Shown here: piece after piece, positions 33,981 to 43,301 of the stretch
How positions within the stretch are numbered: the stretch's first letter is position 1
Layout of the letters: each line of letters begins with the position of its first letter
Assembly (NCBI GenBank): GCA_020638655.1
Contig: JACKIC010000005.1
Coordinates: 417,180-481,179, forward strand
Reading direction: 5' to 3'
Source: Planctomycetota bacterium
Lineage (GTDB): Bacteria > Planctomycetota > UBA1135 > UBA2386
DNA: 64,000 nucleotides
The notes under the pieces: model-generated
What the model saw: the letters and a program-made list of their open reading frames with translations, nothing else
What the model was told of the DNA's origin: nothing
The model's database searches: none
Made by a program: the position numbers and the translations under genes

Positions 33981-36334
33981 GGCCCGTCCTGGCGCGTCTG
34001 CCGCAGCACGGCACAGACGCGCGTCAGATCGGCGAGCTGCAGCGGCTTGTTCAGGACCTCGACGGCGCCGGCCAGATCGATGCCCTCCGGCACGAACCCC
34101 GAGAGCACGAACACCGGCGTGGAGGAGCCCGCCGCGGTCATGCGCTGCAGCACCTCCTGCCCGCTCAGGCCGGGCATCGCGAGGTCGAGCAGCACGCCGT
34201 CGATGCGGCCGTCGGCGGCGAGTTCGCGCAGCGCCTGGTTGCCGTCCTCCGCGAGCACCACCTCGCAGCCCAGCTGTCGCAGCATGCGCTGCAGCACCGA
34301 ACGCACCAGCGGCTCGTCGTCGACGACCAAGAGCCGCAGCCCCATCGCCTCGTCCTGCGCGCGCGCCGAGGTCGGCGCCACGGGCGCGAGTTCGTCCGCA
34401 GCGCGTGGCAACCGCACGACGAAGCGCGTGCCGACCTGCAGCTGCGAAGTGCACTCGAGCGAACCACCGAGATCGCGCAAGATGCCGTAGACGGTCGCCA
34501 GCCCCAGCCCGGTGCCCAGGCCGGGCGCCTTGGTGGTGAAGAACGGCTGCCCGAGGCGCTCCTGCACCTCTTCGGTCATGCCGACGCCGTTGTCCTCGAC
34601 CTCGATCCAGACCGAGCCTTCGGCCGCGCGCACCGCCAGCGCGAGGCGCGGCTCCGGGCGCCCGAGCAGCGCGTCGCGCGCGTTCAGGCACAGGTTGAGC
34701 ACGACCTGCTGCAGCTCCGCGCGACGCCCCTTCACGAGGCAACGCTCCGCGCCGACCCGGCAATCGATGGTGATCGCACGCCCGAAGGTGTGGCTGCACA
34801 TGCGCCCCACCTCGGTCAGCAGTTCGCCCGCGTCCACCACCTCGGGCAGGCGTTCGATGTCGCGGCGGACCAACTGCATCAGCTGGCGCACCAGCTCGGC
34901 CGCGGCGGTCGAGGCGTGCTGCGCGTCGTCGAGCTCCTCGTGCAGCGCCTCGGGCGCGCGCGACCGGGCCAGCTCGAGGTTGGGGATGATCGTCGCCAGC
35001 AGGTTGTTGAAGTTGTGCGCGATGCCCGCGGCGAGGGTGCCCATCGCGTCGCGGCGCTGGGCCTCGCGCACCGTCTCCTCGAGCCGCTTCTGCGCGGTCG
35101 CGTCGAACATCACCGAGCGGAACAGCACGCCCTCCGGCACGGTCTTGGGGGCGCCCGAGCTCAGCCGCGCGTGCCGGTAGCTGCCGTCCGCTGCGCGCAG
35201 CCGGAACTCGGCCTGGATGCCGCGTCCGGTCCGGATGCTCTCGCGGATCAGCTCGCTGAGCTTCTCGGTGTCTTCGGGGTGCAACCGCCCCCACATGTAG
35301 GCCGGATCCTCGAGGCCCCGCGCCGGTTCGATGTCGAAGTAGTCGCGCGCCGGCTCGCTGATGTAGAGGAAGCGGTCGCGGCCGTCGCTGCGCACCAGGT
35401 ACTCGAGCATCACGCCCGGCAGCGCGCCGGCCAGATCGCTGAGGTGGTCGCGCGAGCGCCGCGCGGCTTCGAGCGCGTCGCGCTCGGCGGTGACGTCGGT
35501 GAAGGTCGCGACGACGGTCGGCCAGTCGCCGCCGTGGATCCCCGGGGCCTCGATCGGGTCGGTGCTCACCGAGAGCCACGATCGCGTCTTCGAGTCGCGA
35601 TTCACGCCGAGCACCACGTTGCGCTGCGCGACTCCGGTGCGCCGCGTGATCTCCGACGGGATCGACTCCGCGGGCAGCGGCTCGCCGCGCTCGTCGGTGA
35701 GGCGCCAGGCCGGATCCACCGGGTGACGACCCTGCATCTGCGCGAGGCTCAGGCCCAGGATGCGCTCGGCGGCGGGATTCGCGAACAGGATGCGGCCGTC
35801 GGCGGCGTGCACGGCGACGCCTTCGGCCATCGCGCGCAGCACCGAGTGGTACTCGGCCTCGGACAGCTGCAGCGCGAGGCGCGCCCGCGTCAGCTGCTCT
35901 CCCGAGCGGCGCACGGCCTCGCCGAGCGATTCCCGCGTGCGCTGCAGATTCAAGCGCTCGGTGGTCTCGGTGGTGATGTCGGTGAACGAGACGATCACCC
36001 GCGTGACCCTGCCGCCGGCGTCCCGGATCGGATTGGCGTCGACCTTGAGCCACGCGCGCGCGCCACCCGCTCCGAGCGCCCCCACGACCACACCGTACAC
36101 GGCTGCGCCGGTGCGAATCGCCCGGGACACGGGAATCTCTTCGCCTTCGAACGGTCGCCCGTCGGTGTGGATCAACGCCCAACGCGGGTCGAAGGTCGTG
36201 CGCCTCCGCATCTCGGATTCGGCGACGCCGAGAACCTGCTGCGCCTTGCGGTTGCCGTAGATGATGCGCGTCGTCTCGTCGTGAACGACGATGCCGACCT
36301 CGACTTCTTCGAGGATGCGTTCGAGGGGCAACAT
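33971..36334 (-). CDS. PAS-domain hybrid histidine kinase
   Basis: 787 residues, no membrane segment, so probably cytosolic. Three PAS domains occupy about 1-125, 160-295 and 305-420. The first contains VGIVVHDETTRIIYGNRKAQQVLG, the second EGVAVHAADGRILFANPAAERILG. The dimerisation His is H440 in GIAHNFNNLL. The ATPase domain has LNLCLNARDAL (N box), VEDNGVGM (G1) and GLGTGLGLATVYGI (G2). A C-terminal receiver domain follows, with DDE acids (LLVVDDEPLV), phosphoacceptor D717 in DGVLLDLAMPG and a Lys in VLNKPLQ. There is no DNA-binding output here and no partner regulator nearby. Signal unknown. A longer start upstream would read into the sulfatase promoter region. Confidence 0.93.
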   Translation of the reverse strand: MLPLERILEEVEVGIVVHDETTRIIYGNRKAQQVLGVAESEMRRRTTFDPRWALIHTDGRPFEGEEIPVSRAIRTGAAVYGVVVGALGAGGARAWLKVDANPIRDAGGRVTRVIVSFTDITTETTERLNLQRTRESLGEAVRRSGEQLTRARLALQLSEAEYHSVLRAMAEGVAVHAADGRILFANPAAERILGLSLAQMQGRHPVDPAWRLTDERGEPLPAESIPSEITRRTGVAQRNVVLGVNRDSKTRSWLSVSTDPIEAPGIHGGDWPTVVATFTDVTAERDALEAARRSRDHLSDLAGALPGVMLEYLVRSDGRDRFLYISEPARDYFDIEPARGLEDPAYMWGRLHPEDTEKLSELIRESIRTGRGIQAEFRLRAADGSYRHARLSSGAPKTVPEGVLFRSVMFDATAQKRLEETVREAQRRDAMGTLAAGIAHNFNNLLATIIPNLELARSRAPEALHEELDDAQHASTAAAELVRQLMQLVRRDIERLPEVVDAGELLTEVGRMCSHTFGRAITIDCRVGAERCLVKGRRAELQQVVLNLCLNARDALLGRPEPRLALAVRAAEGSVWIEVEDNGVGMTEEVQERLGQPFFTTKAPGLGTGLGLATVYGILRDLGGSLECTSQLQVGTRFVVRLPRAADELAPVAPTSARAQDEAMGLRLLVVDDEPLVRSVLQRMLRQLGCEVVLAEDGNQALRELAADGRIDGVLLDLAMPGLSGQEVLQRMTAAGSSTPVFVLSGFVPEGIDLAGAVEVLNKPLQLADLTRVCAVLRQTRQDGPQK

Positions 36335-36525
36335 GCGTGGTGGAGGGGCAGCGCCAGTCGACCACCTGGGCGCGCCGCGACAGCGTCTTCGGCGCGCGCC
36401 GCGGGTCAAGGTCCCAGGAACGCACCTTTGCCCTTTCTTGCCTTGAGCCTGCCGCTGCCGCAGCGATGATCGCGCCGACCAGGGGAGCTGCCTCCTGCTC
36501 TCCGCAGATCTCGCAAGGGAAACCA

Positions 36526-38088
36526 ATGACACGCAAGACCCACGCCCTGGCGGTAGGTCTCGTGCTGGGCGTGCTCGCTGCAGCGCCGGCGCAAGACAAA
36601 CAGCCGAACATCCTGGTCATCTGGGGAGATGACATCGGCACCTGGAACATCAGCCACAACAGCCGCGGCATGATGGGCTACCACACGCCCAACATCGACC
36701 GCATCGCCGACGAAGGCCTCTCGTTCACCGACTACTACGGCCAGCAGAGCTGCACCGCCGGTCGCGCCGCCTTCATCAGCGGCGCCGTGCCGGTGCGCAC
36801 GGGCATGACCAAGGTCGGCATCCCGAGCGCGCCCGAAGGCTGGCAGAAGACCGACGTGACGATGGCCACCGTGCTCAAGAGCCGCGGCTACGCGACCGGT
36901 CAGTTCGGCAAGAACCACCAGGGCGACCGCGACGAGCATCTGCCGACGATGCACGGCTTCGACGAGTTCCTCGGCAACCTCTACCACCTCAACGCCGAGG
37001 AGGAGCCCGAGAACGAGGACTATCCCGGCGACATGAAGCTCAACAACGGCAAGACCTTCAAGCAGGTCTTCGGCCCGCGCGGCGTGCTGCACTGCTACGC
37101 CGACGGCCAGGGCGGCCAGAAGATCGAGGACACGGGCCCGCTGACCAAGAAGCGCATGGAGACCATCGACGACGAGACCGTCGCCGCGGCCAAGGACTTC
37201 ATCACGCGTCAGCACAAGGCCGGCAAGCCGTTCTTCTGCTGGTGGAACGGCACGCGCATGCACTTCCGCACCCACGTGCGCGCCGAGCACCGCCACAAGG
37301 GCAACGACGAGTACACCGACGGCATGATCGAGCACGACCTGCACGTCGGCGAGCTGCTCAAGCTGATCGACGACCTCGGCATCGCCGACAACACGATCGT
37401 GCAGTACTCGACCGACAACGGCCCGCACTACAACACGTGGCCCGACGCCGGCACGATGCCGTTCCGCAGCGAGAAGAACTCCAACTGGGAGGGCGCGTAC
37501 CGCGTGCCGGCCTTCATCCGCTGGCCCGGCCACTTCCCCGCGGGCAAGACCCTCAACGGCATCGTCTCGCACGAGGACTGGCTGCCGACCTTCGCCGCCG
37601 CCGCGGGCGCGCCCGACATCAAGCAGCAGCTGGCCAAGGGCGTCGAGCTCAACGGCCGCAAGTACCACAACTACATCGACGGCTACAACCAGCTCGACTA
37701 CCTGTCGGGCAAGGTCGACGCCTCGCCGCGCCACGAGTTCATCTACGTCAACGACGATGGCCAGATCGTGGCGATGCGCTACGACGACTGGAAGGCGGTG
37801 TTCCTCGAGAACCGCGGCGTCGCCTTCGAGGTCTGGCGCGAGCCGTGGGCCGAGCTGCGCGTACCGCTGTTGTTCAACCTGCGCCGCGACCCGTTCGAGC
37901 GCGCGCAGCACAACTCGAACACCTACAACGACTGGTTCCTGGAACGCGTCTTCCTGCTCGCGCCGATGCAGCAGCTCGCCGCCAAGTTCCTCAAGACCAT
38001 GGCGGAGTACCCGCCGAGCCAGACGCCCGGCTCCTTCAACCTCGAGAAGATCCAGAAGCAGATCGAAGCGTCGATGGGCGGCCGCTGA
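36526..38088 (+). CDS. Secreted arylsulfatase-type sulfatase
   Basis: 520 residues with a signal peptide (VLGVLAAAPAQ); the ATG is preceded by AAGGGA at proper spacing. It cleaves sulfate esters. Seen: metal-binding GDDIG (D35, D36), the formylglycine site C76-T-A-G-R in QQSCTAGRAA, so it would be a Cys-type sulfatase needing FGE, FGKNHQGD with the active-site Lys/His, and STDNGPH in which Asp and Asn complete the metal site. The C-terminal part has the short sheet typical of the family (FNLRRDPFERAQH). No maturation enzyme or polysaccharide locus lies in the window. The sulfated substrate is unknown. Confidence 0.93.
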   Translation: MTRKTHALAVGLVLGVLAAAPAQDKQPNILVIWGDDIGTWNISHNSRGMMGYHTPNIDRIADEGLSFTDYYGQQSCTAGRAAFISGAVPVRTGMTKVGIPSAPEGWQKTDVTMATVLKSRGYATGQFGKNHQGDRDEHLPTMHGFDEFLGNLYHLNAEEEPENEDYPGDMKLNNGKTFKQVFGPRGVLHCYADGQGGQKIEDTGPLTKKRMETIDDETVAAAKDFITRQHKAGKPFFCWWNGTRMHFRTHVRAEHRHKGNDEYTDGMIEHDLHVGELLKLIDDLGIADNTIVQYSTDNGPHYNTWPDAGTMPFRSEKNSNWEGAYRVPAFIRWPGHFPAGKTLNGIVSHEDWLPTFAAAAGAPDIKQQLAKGVELNGRKYHNYIDGYNQLDYLSGKVDASPRHEFIYVNDDGQIVAMRYDDWKAVFLENRGVAFEVWREPWAELRVPLLFNLRRDPFERAQHNSNTYNDWFLERVFLLAPMQQLAAKFLKTMAEYPPSQTPGSFNLEKIQKQIEASMGGR

Positions 38089-38142
38089 GCGCAGCACCGG
38101 CCTTGCAGCGCGTGGGCGGCGGAGTCGCTAGACTCTGCGCCC

Positions 38143-38793
38143 ATGCGCTCCACGCTCCTCCTCGTCCTGCTGCTCACGGCCGCCTGCGCGGTCGGCCATG
38201 AGCGCGCTCCGTTCGCGACCTCGGGCCCGCTGCACGATCCTGCGCCGATCGAGAGCGACGGAGACGCGAGCACGCCGGCGGCGTTCGCCGTCGCCGCGCC
38301 GCCGCGCAAGATCCTCGACTCGATCGGCTCCTCGTACACGATCGTCAAGGCCGGCGCGTTCCTGCCGTCCGGCGATCTCGAGGACCTCGACGACGGCATC
38401 TCCGGCGAGCTGATCTTCGGCCGCTCGGTGCTGTCGTTCCTGGCCCTCGAGGGCTCCGTCGGCTACCTCGGCACCGACGGGCAGTTCGGCTCCACGCAGC
38501 TCGACCTCTACGCCATCCCGGTGTTCGTCAACGCGCGCGCCAGCCTGCCGGTGCTGTTCTTCGAGCCCTACGCCGGCGTCGGCATCGGCGGCATGTTCGT
38601 CGACTACAGCGCCTCGGGGCTGTATTCGGCGAGCGACTTCACCGGCGCCTGGAACGGCTTCGTCGGCCTCGAGTTCGGGCTGGGCCGGCTCGCGATCGGC
38701 GCCGAGTACAAGTACATCCAGAGCGCGGACACCAAGGACGACTTCGCGGTCGAAGGCTCGACCGCGTCGCTGTTCGTGTCGATGCCCTTCTGA
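38143..38793 (+). CDS. Small outer-membrane barrel, lipoprotein-like signal
   Basis: 216 residues. Signal LLLVLLLTAAC fits a lipobox (Cys at 15), followed by a Pro/Ala/Asp-rich linker to about residue 60. The rest looks like an eight-stranded OmpA/OmpW-type barrel: YTIVKAGAFLPSGDLEDLDDG, LEGSVGYLG, PYAGVGIGGMFVDY, FVGLEFGLGRLAIGAEYKYI, ending FVSMPF. Function unknown. A lipid-anchored barrel would be odd; either the Cys is not modified or only the linker is surface-held. The stop codon lies within an inverted repeat shared with the convergent gene. Confidence 0.75.
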   Translation: MRSTLLLVLLLTAACAVGHERAPFATSGPLHDPAPIESDGDASTPAAFAVAAPPRKILDSIGSSYTIVKAGAFLPSGDLEDLDDGISGELIFGRSVLSFLALEGSVGYLGTDGQFGSTQLDLYAIPVFVNARASLPVLFFEPYAGVGIGGMFVDYSASGLYSASDFTGAWNGFVGLEFGLGRLAIGAEYKYIQSADTKDDFAVEGSTASLFVSMPF

Positions 38794-38834
38794 TCGCCGC
38801 GGACTGGGCCACCGGCGCCGGCGGCGATCAGAAG
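38787..38834. terminator. Perfect 14-bp inverted repeat between convergent genes
   Basis: The arms 38787-38800 and 38821-38834 are exact reverse complements (CTTCTGATCGCCGC) around a 20-base GC-rich loop. Each arm includes the last Phe codon and the TGA stop of one of the two convergent genes, so the same hairpin can form in both transcripts. No T-run follows on either side. Best read as a two-way terminator or mRNA 3'-end stabiliser built from the gene ends themselves. Confidence 0.7.
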
Positions 38835-39430
38835 CTGATCACGACCTGCAGCAGCTCGAACGACAGGAACGTGCGCTCGCCCGAGACCTTGTCCGGCATC
38901 AGGTTGAGCCGCGCCTCGCTGCCGATGCGGTAACGCTCGCCGGTGAGGAAGCGCAGCCCGGCGCCGCCGTTGATCATCAGGCCGGAGTCGCGGCTGCTGC
39001 CCTCCTTGTCGATGCTCGCGAGGCCGACGCCGCCGGTGACGTAGGGCAACACCGAGAACGAGCCGGGCTCGGCGTCCCCCGACGGCGGCAGGAAGTACTT
39101 GAGCTGACCGCACACCGTCACGAGGTCGACGTTGTCGTCCATGCCGTACTGGATCGACGGCCCGAAGGTGAGCTTGGTGTCGATCGGGAAGTCCAGGGTG
39201 CCGCCGACCAGGAACGTGGACGGTCCGGTGGTCAGGCCGACGCCGATCGGCAGGCTGGTCTCCTCGGGCGCACCGCCCTCCTGCTGCGACGACGCGGCCG
39301 GCGCGGCAGTCAGGAGGTTGCCGCTGAACGACGGCTTGGACCAGGCCGCGGCGGAACCGGCAGCGGGACCGGGCGAGGTCGTGGCGCAGGCGCCGAGGCA
39401 GGCGAGAGTGACGAGCAGGAAGCGGACCAT
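38828..39430 (-). CDS. Small outer-membrane barrel, lipoprotein-like signal
   Basis: 200 residues from MVRFLLVTLACLGAC, with a good lipobox; an upstream ATG adds 11 residues. After a low-complexity linker (to about residue 60) the sequence has barrel-like strands: GPSTFLVGGTLDFPIDTKLTFGPSIQYGM, then QLKYFLPP, VLPYVTGGVGLASI, MINGGAGLRFL, and ends LLQVVISF with terminal Phe. It resembles its convergent neighbour in plan (signal, linker, eight-strand barrel) though not obviously in sequence. Function unknown. Confidence 0.75.
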   Translation of the reverse strand: MVRFLLVTLACLGACATTSPGPAAGSAAAWSKPSFSGNLLTAAPAASSQQEGGAPEETSLPIGVGLTTGPSTFLVGGTLDFPIDTKLTFGPSIQYGMDDNVDLVTVCGQLKYFLPPSGDAEPGSFSVLPYVTGGVGLASIDKEGSSRDSGLMINGGAGLRFLTGERYRIGSEARLNLMPDKVSGERTFLSFELLQVVISF

Positions 39431-39527
39431 GATCGGGGCGCATGGTAGCCGACGGCCGCGCACCGGCGCGCCCGAAAGGTGCGTAGCCCGGCGTGTGCGG
39501 GCCCGCGCGATCGGTTAGACAATCCGT

Positions 39528-41861
39528 GTGGAGCGACAGACGAACCCCTCCGGGCGGCGGCCCCGTTTCCGCCCGGCGACCGTGGCGGCGGCGGTGGCCG
39601 GCGCCACGCTCGCGGCGGTGGTGATGCGCTGGTGGCCCCAGGCCGATGCCGCGGCGCCAGCCGCGGCGAGCTACGTCGGCCGCGCCAGCTGCGCCGAGTG
39701 CCACGCCGCCGAGGTCGAGGCCTACGCGGGTTCGCAGCACGACCTGGCGATGCAGCCGCCGACCGCGCAAACGGTGCTCGGCGACTTCGGCGGCAGCACC
39801 TTCACGCACTTCGGCGTCACCACGACGTTCTCGCGGAAGGAGGACCAGTTCCTGGTGCGCACCGACGGTCCCGACGGCCAGCTGCACGACTACCCGGTCC
39901 AGTACGTGTTCGGGGTGACGCCGCTGCAGCAGTACCTGCTCGACATCGGCGGGGGCCGCCTGCAGGCGCTGACGATCGCCTGGGACAGCCGCCCCGCGGA
40001 AGCCGGCGGCCAGCGGTGGTTCCACCTGTACCCGAACGAGCGCTTGCCGGCCGGTGACGAACTGCACTGGACCGGCATCCAGCAGAACTGGAACTTCATG
40101 TGCGCGGAGTGCCACTCGACCGACCTGCGCCGCGGCTACGACGCGCCCGCCGATCGCTTCCACACGACCTGGGCCGAGCTCGACGTGTCGTGCGAGAGCT
40201 GCCACGGCCCCGCGTCGCAGCACGTCGCGTGGGCGAAGGGCGACCCGACCGCGGCGGCGCTCGGCGAGGCGCCCGGCAAAGGGCTGTTGGTGTCGCTCGA
40301 CGAACGCCGCGGTGTCACGTGGCGGCGCGACGACACCACCCACAAGCCGGTGCGCAGCGCGCCGCGCACCACGCAGAAGGAGCTCGACACCTGCGCGCGC
40401 TGCCACAGCCGCCGCACCGTCTTCGACGAGGACTTCGTGCCCGGCAGGCCGCTGCTCGACACGCACCTGCCCGCGCTGCTGACGGCGCCGCTCTACCACG
40501 CCGACGGACAGATGCGCGACGAGGTCTACAACTACCAGTCGTTCCTGCAGAGCCGCATGGCCCAGCACGGCGTCACCTGCAGCGACTGCCACGAGCCGCA
40601 CACCGGCAAGACCCGGGCGCCCGGCAACATGGTCTGCATGCAGTGTCACGAGGCCAGCTTCGACACGCCGCAGCACCACTTCCACGCGGCGGGCTCGGCC
40701 GGCGCGCAGTGCACCGCGTGCCACATGCCGACGACCACCTACATGGGCGTCGATCCGCGCCACGACCACGGCTTCAAGATCCCGCGCCCGGACCTCGCCG
40801 CGCGCTTCGGCGTGCCCGACGCCTGCTCGGGCTGCCACACGGACAAGTCACCGGCGTGGGCCGCCGAGAAGCTGAAGGAGCAGCACGGTCGCCTGCGCAC
40901 CGAACGGTACCCGTGGACCGAGGCGTTCGCGGCGGCCCGCGACCACCGCGCCGACGCCGAGTTGCTGTTGCTGCGCATCGCCGGCGACGCCGAACAGCCC
41001 GCGATCGTGCGCGCCACGGCGCTCGACGAGCTGCCGCGACCGCTGCAGGTGAGCAGCCTGGGCGCGGTGCTCGACGCCCTGCGCGACGCCGATCCGCTGC
41101 TGCGCTGGACTGCCGCCGAGCTGCTCGTCGACGCGCCCGCCGAGGCGCGTGCGCCGCTGCAGACCCTGCTGCGCGACCCCGTGCGCGCCGTGCGCATGAC
41201 CGCGGCGCGCGGCCTGGTCGGTCACGAGGACCACCTCGGCCAGGACGACCTCGCGGCGCAGCGCGGCGGCCTCGCCGAATACGTCGCCGCCCAACGCACC
41301 AACGACGACCGCCCCGAGTCCCACCTCAACCTCGGCAACCTCGCGCTCGAGCAGAACGACTTCGCCGCCGCCGAACGTGAGTACCGCGCGGCGCTGCGCC
41401 TGCACCCGCAGTTCGTGCCTGCCTACGTCAACCTCGCCGACCTGCAGCGCGCGCGCGGTCAGGACGCCGAATGCGAACGCACCCTGCGCGACGGCATCGC
41501 CGTGGCGCCCCAGAACGGCGAGCTGCAGCACGCCCTGGGGCTGTGCCTGATCCGCAGCAAGCGACTCCCCGAGGCGATCGTCGCGCTCGGCACTGCCGCC
41601 ACCGCGGCACCCGATCACCCGCGCTACGCCTACGTGCACGCGATCGCGCTGCAGACCGCGGGACGCCTCGACGAGGCGATCGCCGCGCTGCAGGCCGCGA
41701 CGCAGCGCTCACCCGACGACCCCGGCTTGACCGAGCTGCTCGTCGACTACCTGGTGCAGCAGGGCGACGTCTCGCAGGCGCGGTCGAGGGCCGCCCAGTA
41801 CCAGGCGAAGTGGCCGGACAGCCAGGCGGTGCAGCGTTGGCGGCAGGATCTGCTGCGCTGA
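39528..41861 (+). CDS. Octaheme cytochrome c with HEAT-like and TPR domains
   Basis: 777 residues from a GTG. One N-terminal membrane anchor or uncleaved signal (about 17-33) is followed by eight CxxCH sites at residues 55, 192, 222, 289, 351, 370, 395 and 433, all in the first 440 residues. The spacing and motifs (SYVGRASCAECH, NFMCAECHSTDL, SCESCHGPASQH, DACSGCHTDK) match the cytochrome family found with TPRs in planctomycetes and acidobacteria. Residues about 475-565 are HEAT-like helices, and 590-775 hold about five TPRs (ESHLNLGNLALEQNDFAAAE). It is probably anchored in the inner membrane with the hemes outside. Partner and electron donor unknown; no neighbour is an oxidoreductase. Confidence 0.9.
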   Translation: MERQTNPSGRRPRFRPATVAAAVAGATLAAVVMRWWPQADAAAPAAASYVGRASCAECHAAEVEAYAGSQHDLAMQPPTAQTVLGDFGGSTFTHFGVTTTFSRKEDQFLVRTDGPDGQLHDYPVQYVFGVTPLQQYLLDIGGGRLQALTIAWDSRPAEAGGQRWFHLYPNERLPAGDELHWTGIQQNWNFMCAECHSTDLRRGYDAPADRFHTTWAELDVSCESCHGPASQHVAWAKGDPTAAALGEAPGKGLLVSLDERRGVTWRRDDTTHKPVRSAPRTTQKELDTCARCHSRRTVFDEDFVPGRPLLDTHLPALLTAPLYHADGQMRDEVYNYQSFLQSRMAQHGVTCSDCHEPHTGKTRAPGNMVCMQCHEASFDTPQHHFHAAGSAGAQCTACHMPTTTYMGVDPRHDHGFKIPRPDLAARFGVPDACSGCHTDKSPAWAAEKLKEQHGRLRTERYPWTEAFAAARDHRADAELLLLRIAGDAEQPAIVRATALDELPRPLQVSSLGAVLDALRDADPLLRWTAAELLVDAPAEARAPLQTLLRDPVRAVRMTAARGLVGHEDHLGQDDLAAQRGGLAEYVAAQRTNDDRPESHLNLGNLALEQNDFAAAEREYRAALRLHPQFVPAYVNLADLQRARGQDAECERTLRDGIAVAPQNGELQHALGLCLIRSKRLPEAIVALGTAATAAPDHPRYAYVHAIALQTAGRLDEAIAALQAATQRSPDDPGLTELLVDYLVQQGDVSQARSRAAQYQAKWPDSQAVQRWRQDLLR

Positions 41862-41871
41862 CGCCGCACGC

Positions 41872-42306
41872 TCATTCCTTCTTCTGCTTCTTGGGGCTGC
41901 GCAGCCGGAGCTTGGCGCAGAAGGCGCCCGGACCCTGGGTCGCGATGATCACGGCCAGGGCCATGACGGCCAGCAGGAACTCGAAGCCGTCGTCGCGCAC
42001 GAAGAACGCCTGCCAGCGGGCACTGCCGAAGAAGTGCACGACGACCAGCGCCAGCAGCGTGATCGCCGCGATGCGCGCGAGCGGGCCGAACACGAGCAGT
42101 ACGCCGAGCAGCAGCTGCAACAGGGACACCGCCGTGGTGATCAGGTTGCTGTCGGTGGCGAGCTGCGCGGCGACGTCACCGGCGACGCGCTCGACGTCGG
42201 GCCCGCCCCAGATCCCGAAGGTGTTGGCGATGCCGTGCACCAGGCTGATGACGCCGAGCGAGATGCGCGCGAAGGCGAGACCGTAGGCGTGCGGTGAGAG
42301 CTTCAT
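41872..42306 (-). CDS. DoxX-family membrane protein
   Basis: 144 residues with four membrane helices, the DoxX/DoxD pattern: ARISLGVISLVHGIANTFGIWGG at the N-terminus, LLQLLLGVLLVFGPLARIAAITLLALVVVHFF in the middle, and FEFLLAVMALAVIIATQGPG, with the conserved aromatic/Gly near the end. The tail is basic (KLRLRSPKKQKKE). The family is linked in some bacteria to redox or quinone-related functions; here the role is unknown. Convergent with the octaheme gene ten bases away. Confidence 0.88.
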   Translation of the reverse strand: MKLSPHAYGLAFARISLGVISLVHGIANTFGIWGGPDVERVAGDVAAQLATDSNLITTAVSLLQLLLGVLLVFGPLARIAAITLLALVVVHFFGSARWQAFFVRDDGFEFLLAVMALAVIIATQGPGAFCAKLRLRSPKKQKKE

Positions 42307-42363
42307 GGGTTCTCCTCCCGGGTGCGCCCCATCGTCCGCGGCCCGACGGGCGACGCGCCGAGA

Positions 42364-43233
42364 TCAGTAGAAGTAGGCCAGCGTGAACATCATCTGGAAC
42401 CCCGCGAGGTCGAGGTCCCCCTGATTGCCGCTGAGATCGACGGTCGAGTCCGACCAGCGCACGCCGACACCCGCCAGCGAGCCGCTGCCGAGCATCATCT
42501 CGAGGCCGGTGCGCGCATAGTAGCCCAGACCGAAACCGTCGCCCGAGCCCGCTTCCGGACCGCCCTGGTCGTACCAAGCCCACTGCATCAGCGGTCCAGC
42601 GCCGCCGTAGAGACGCACGCGGTCGCCGAGCATCACGCTCGCGAAGGGGCCACCGTAGAGCTCGAGCACCGACAGATCGACGTCGATGGCGACGGCGCCG
42701 CCGCCGCCGCCGGAGACGAAGGCAGTCGCGCCGGCGCGCCAGCCGAAGCCGATCATGCCTTCGAAGCCGATGTCGAGCTTGTCACCGGCGAGCTTCCACT
42801 GCCCGCCGCCACCGATCACCGGCATCTGCGACAAGCTGTCGTCCGAGCCGTCCGTCGGCTGGCCGCCGCCGCCGCTGCGCTCGATGGTCGTGTACTTGGC
42901 CGCGCCGAGATAACCCTGCAGCAGCGTCTGACCCGGGCGCCAGTTCCAGTCGCGGATGCGCGGCGCCGGGGCGAGCGGCCGCCATTCTTCCGCCGTCGCG
43001 ATCCGGCTCAGCTCCGGAGCCGACAAGTCCACCGGATCCATCGCCGCCAACTCGGCGTTGGTGGCCACGTAGCGCGGCTCGCGCGTCACGGTCGCTGCGG
43101 GCTCCAGCGCGATCCCGGAGAGACGAGGGCACGGCGCCGCGATGCGCACACCTGCAGACGCGGCATGCCGGGTCGCGCCACAGGCCGCGAAGGGCACCGC
43201 GAGGAGAATCACCGCGCAAGGACGGATTCGCAT
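42364..43233 (-). CDS. Outer-membrane barrel-like lipoprotein of unknown function
   Basis: 289 residues from the ATG opening MRIRPCAVILLAVPFAAC, a lipoprotein signal; longer starts add only polar sequence. A linker of about 80 residues (with APAPRIRDWNWRPGQ) precedes a barrel-like region with Gly/aromatic alternation: GQWKLAGDKLDIGFEGMIGFGWRAGATAF, RLYGGAGPLMQWAWYD, LGYYARTGLEMM, ending MMFTLAYFY. A Gly/Ser loop with GGGGQPTDGSDD is likely exposed. No family recognised. It is the third gene in this window with the plan Cys-anchor, linker, small barrel. Confidence 0.7.
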   Translation of the reverse strand: MRIRPCAVILLAVPFAACGATRHAASAGVRIAAPCPRLSGIALEPAATVTREPRYVATNAELAAMDPVDLSAPELSRIATAEEWRPLAPAPRIRDWNWRPGQTLLQGYLGAAKYTTIERSGGGGQPTDGSDDSLSQMPVIGGGGQWKLAGDKLDIGFEGMIGFGWRAGATAFVSGGGGGAVAIDVDLSVLELYGGPFASVMLGDRVRLYGGAGPLMQWAWYDQGGPEAGSGDGFGLGYYARTGLEMMLGSGSLAGVGVRWSDSTVDLSGNQGDLDLAGFQMMFTLAYFY

Positions 43234-43301
43234 GGTAGTCGTCGCGTGGATCATAGGAGCGGCCGGCGCCGATGCACGAGGCGCCGATCCGCTGCCGGCG
43301 A

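Noticed and set aside
36406..38097. 563-residue minus-strand open frame opposite the sulfatase
   Set aside because: Valine/Leu/Glu/Arg-rich mirror of the sulfatase codons; the sulfatase has all its active-site motifs.
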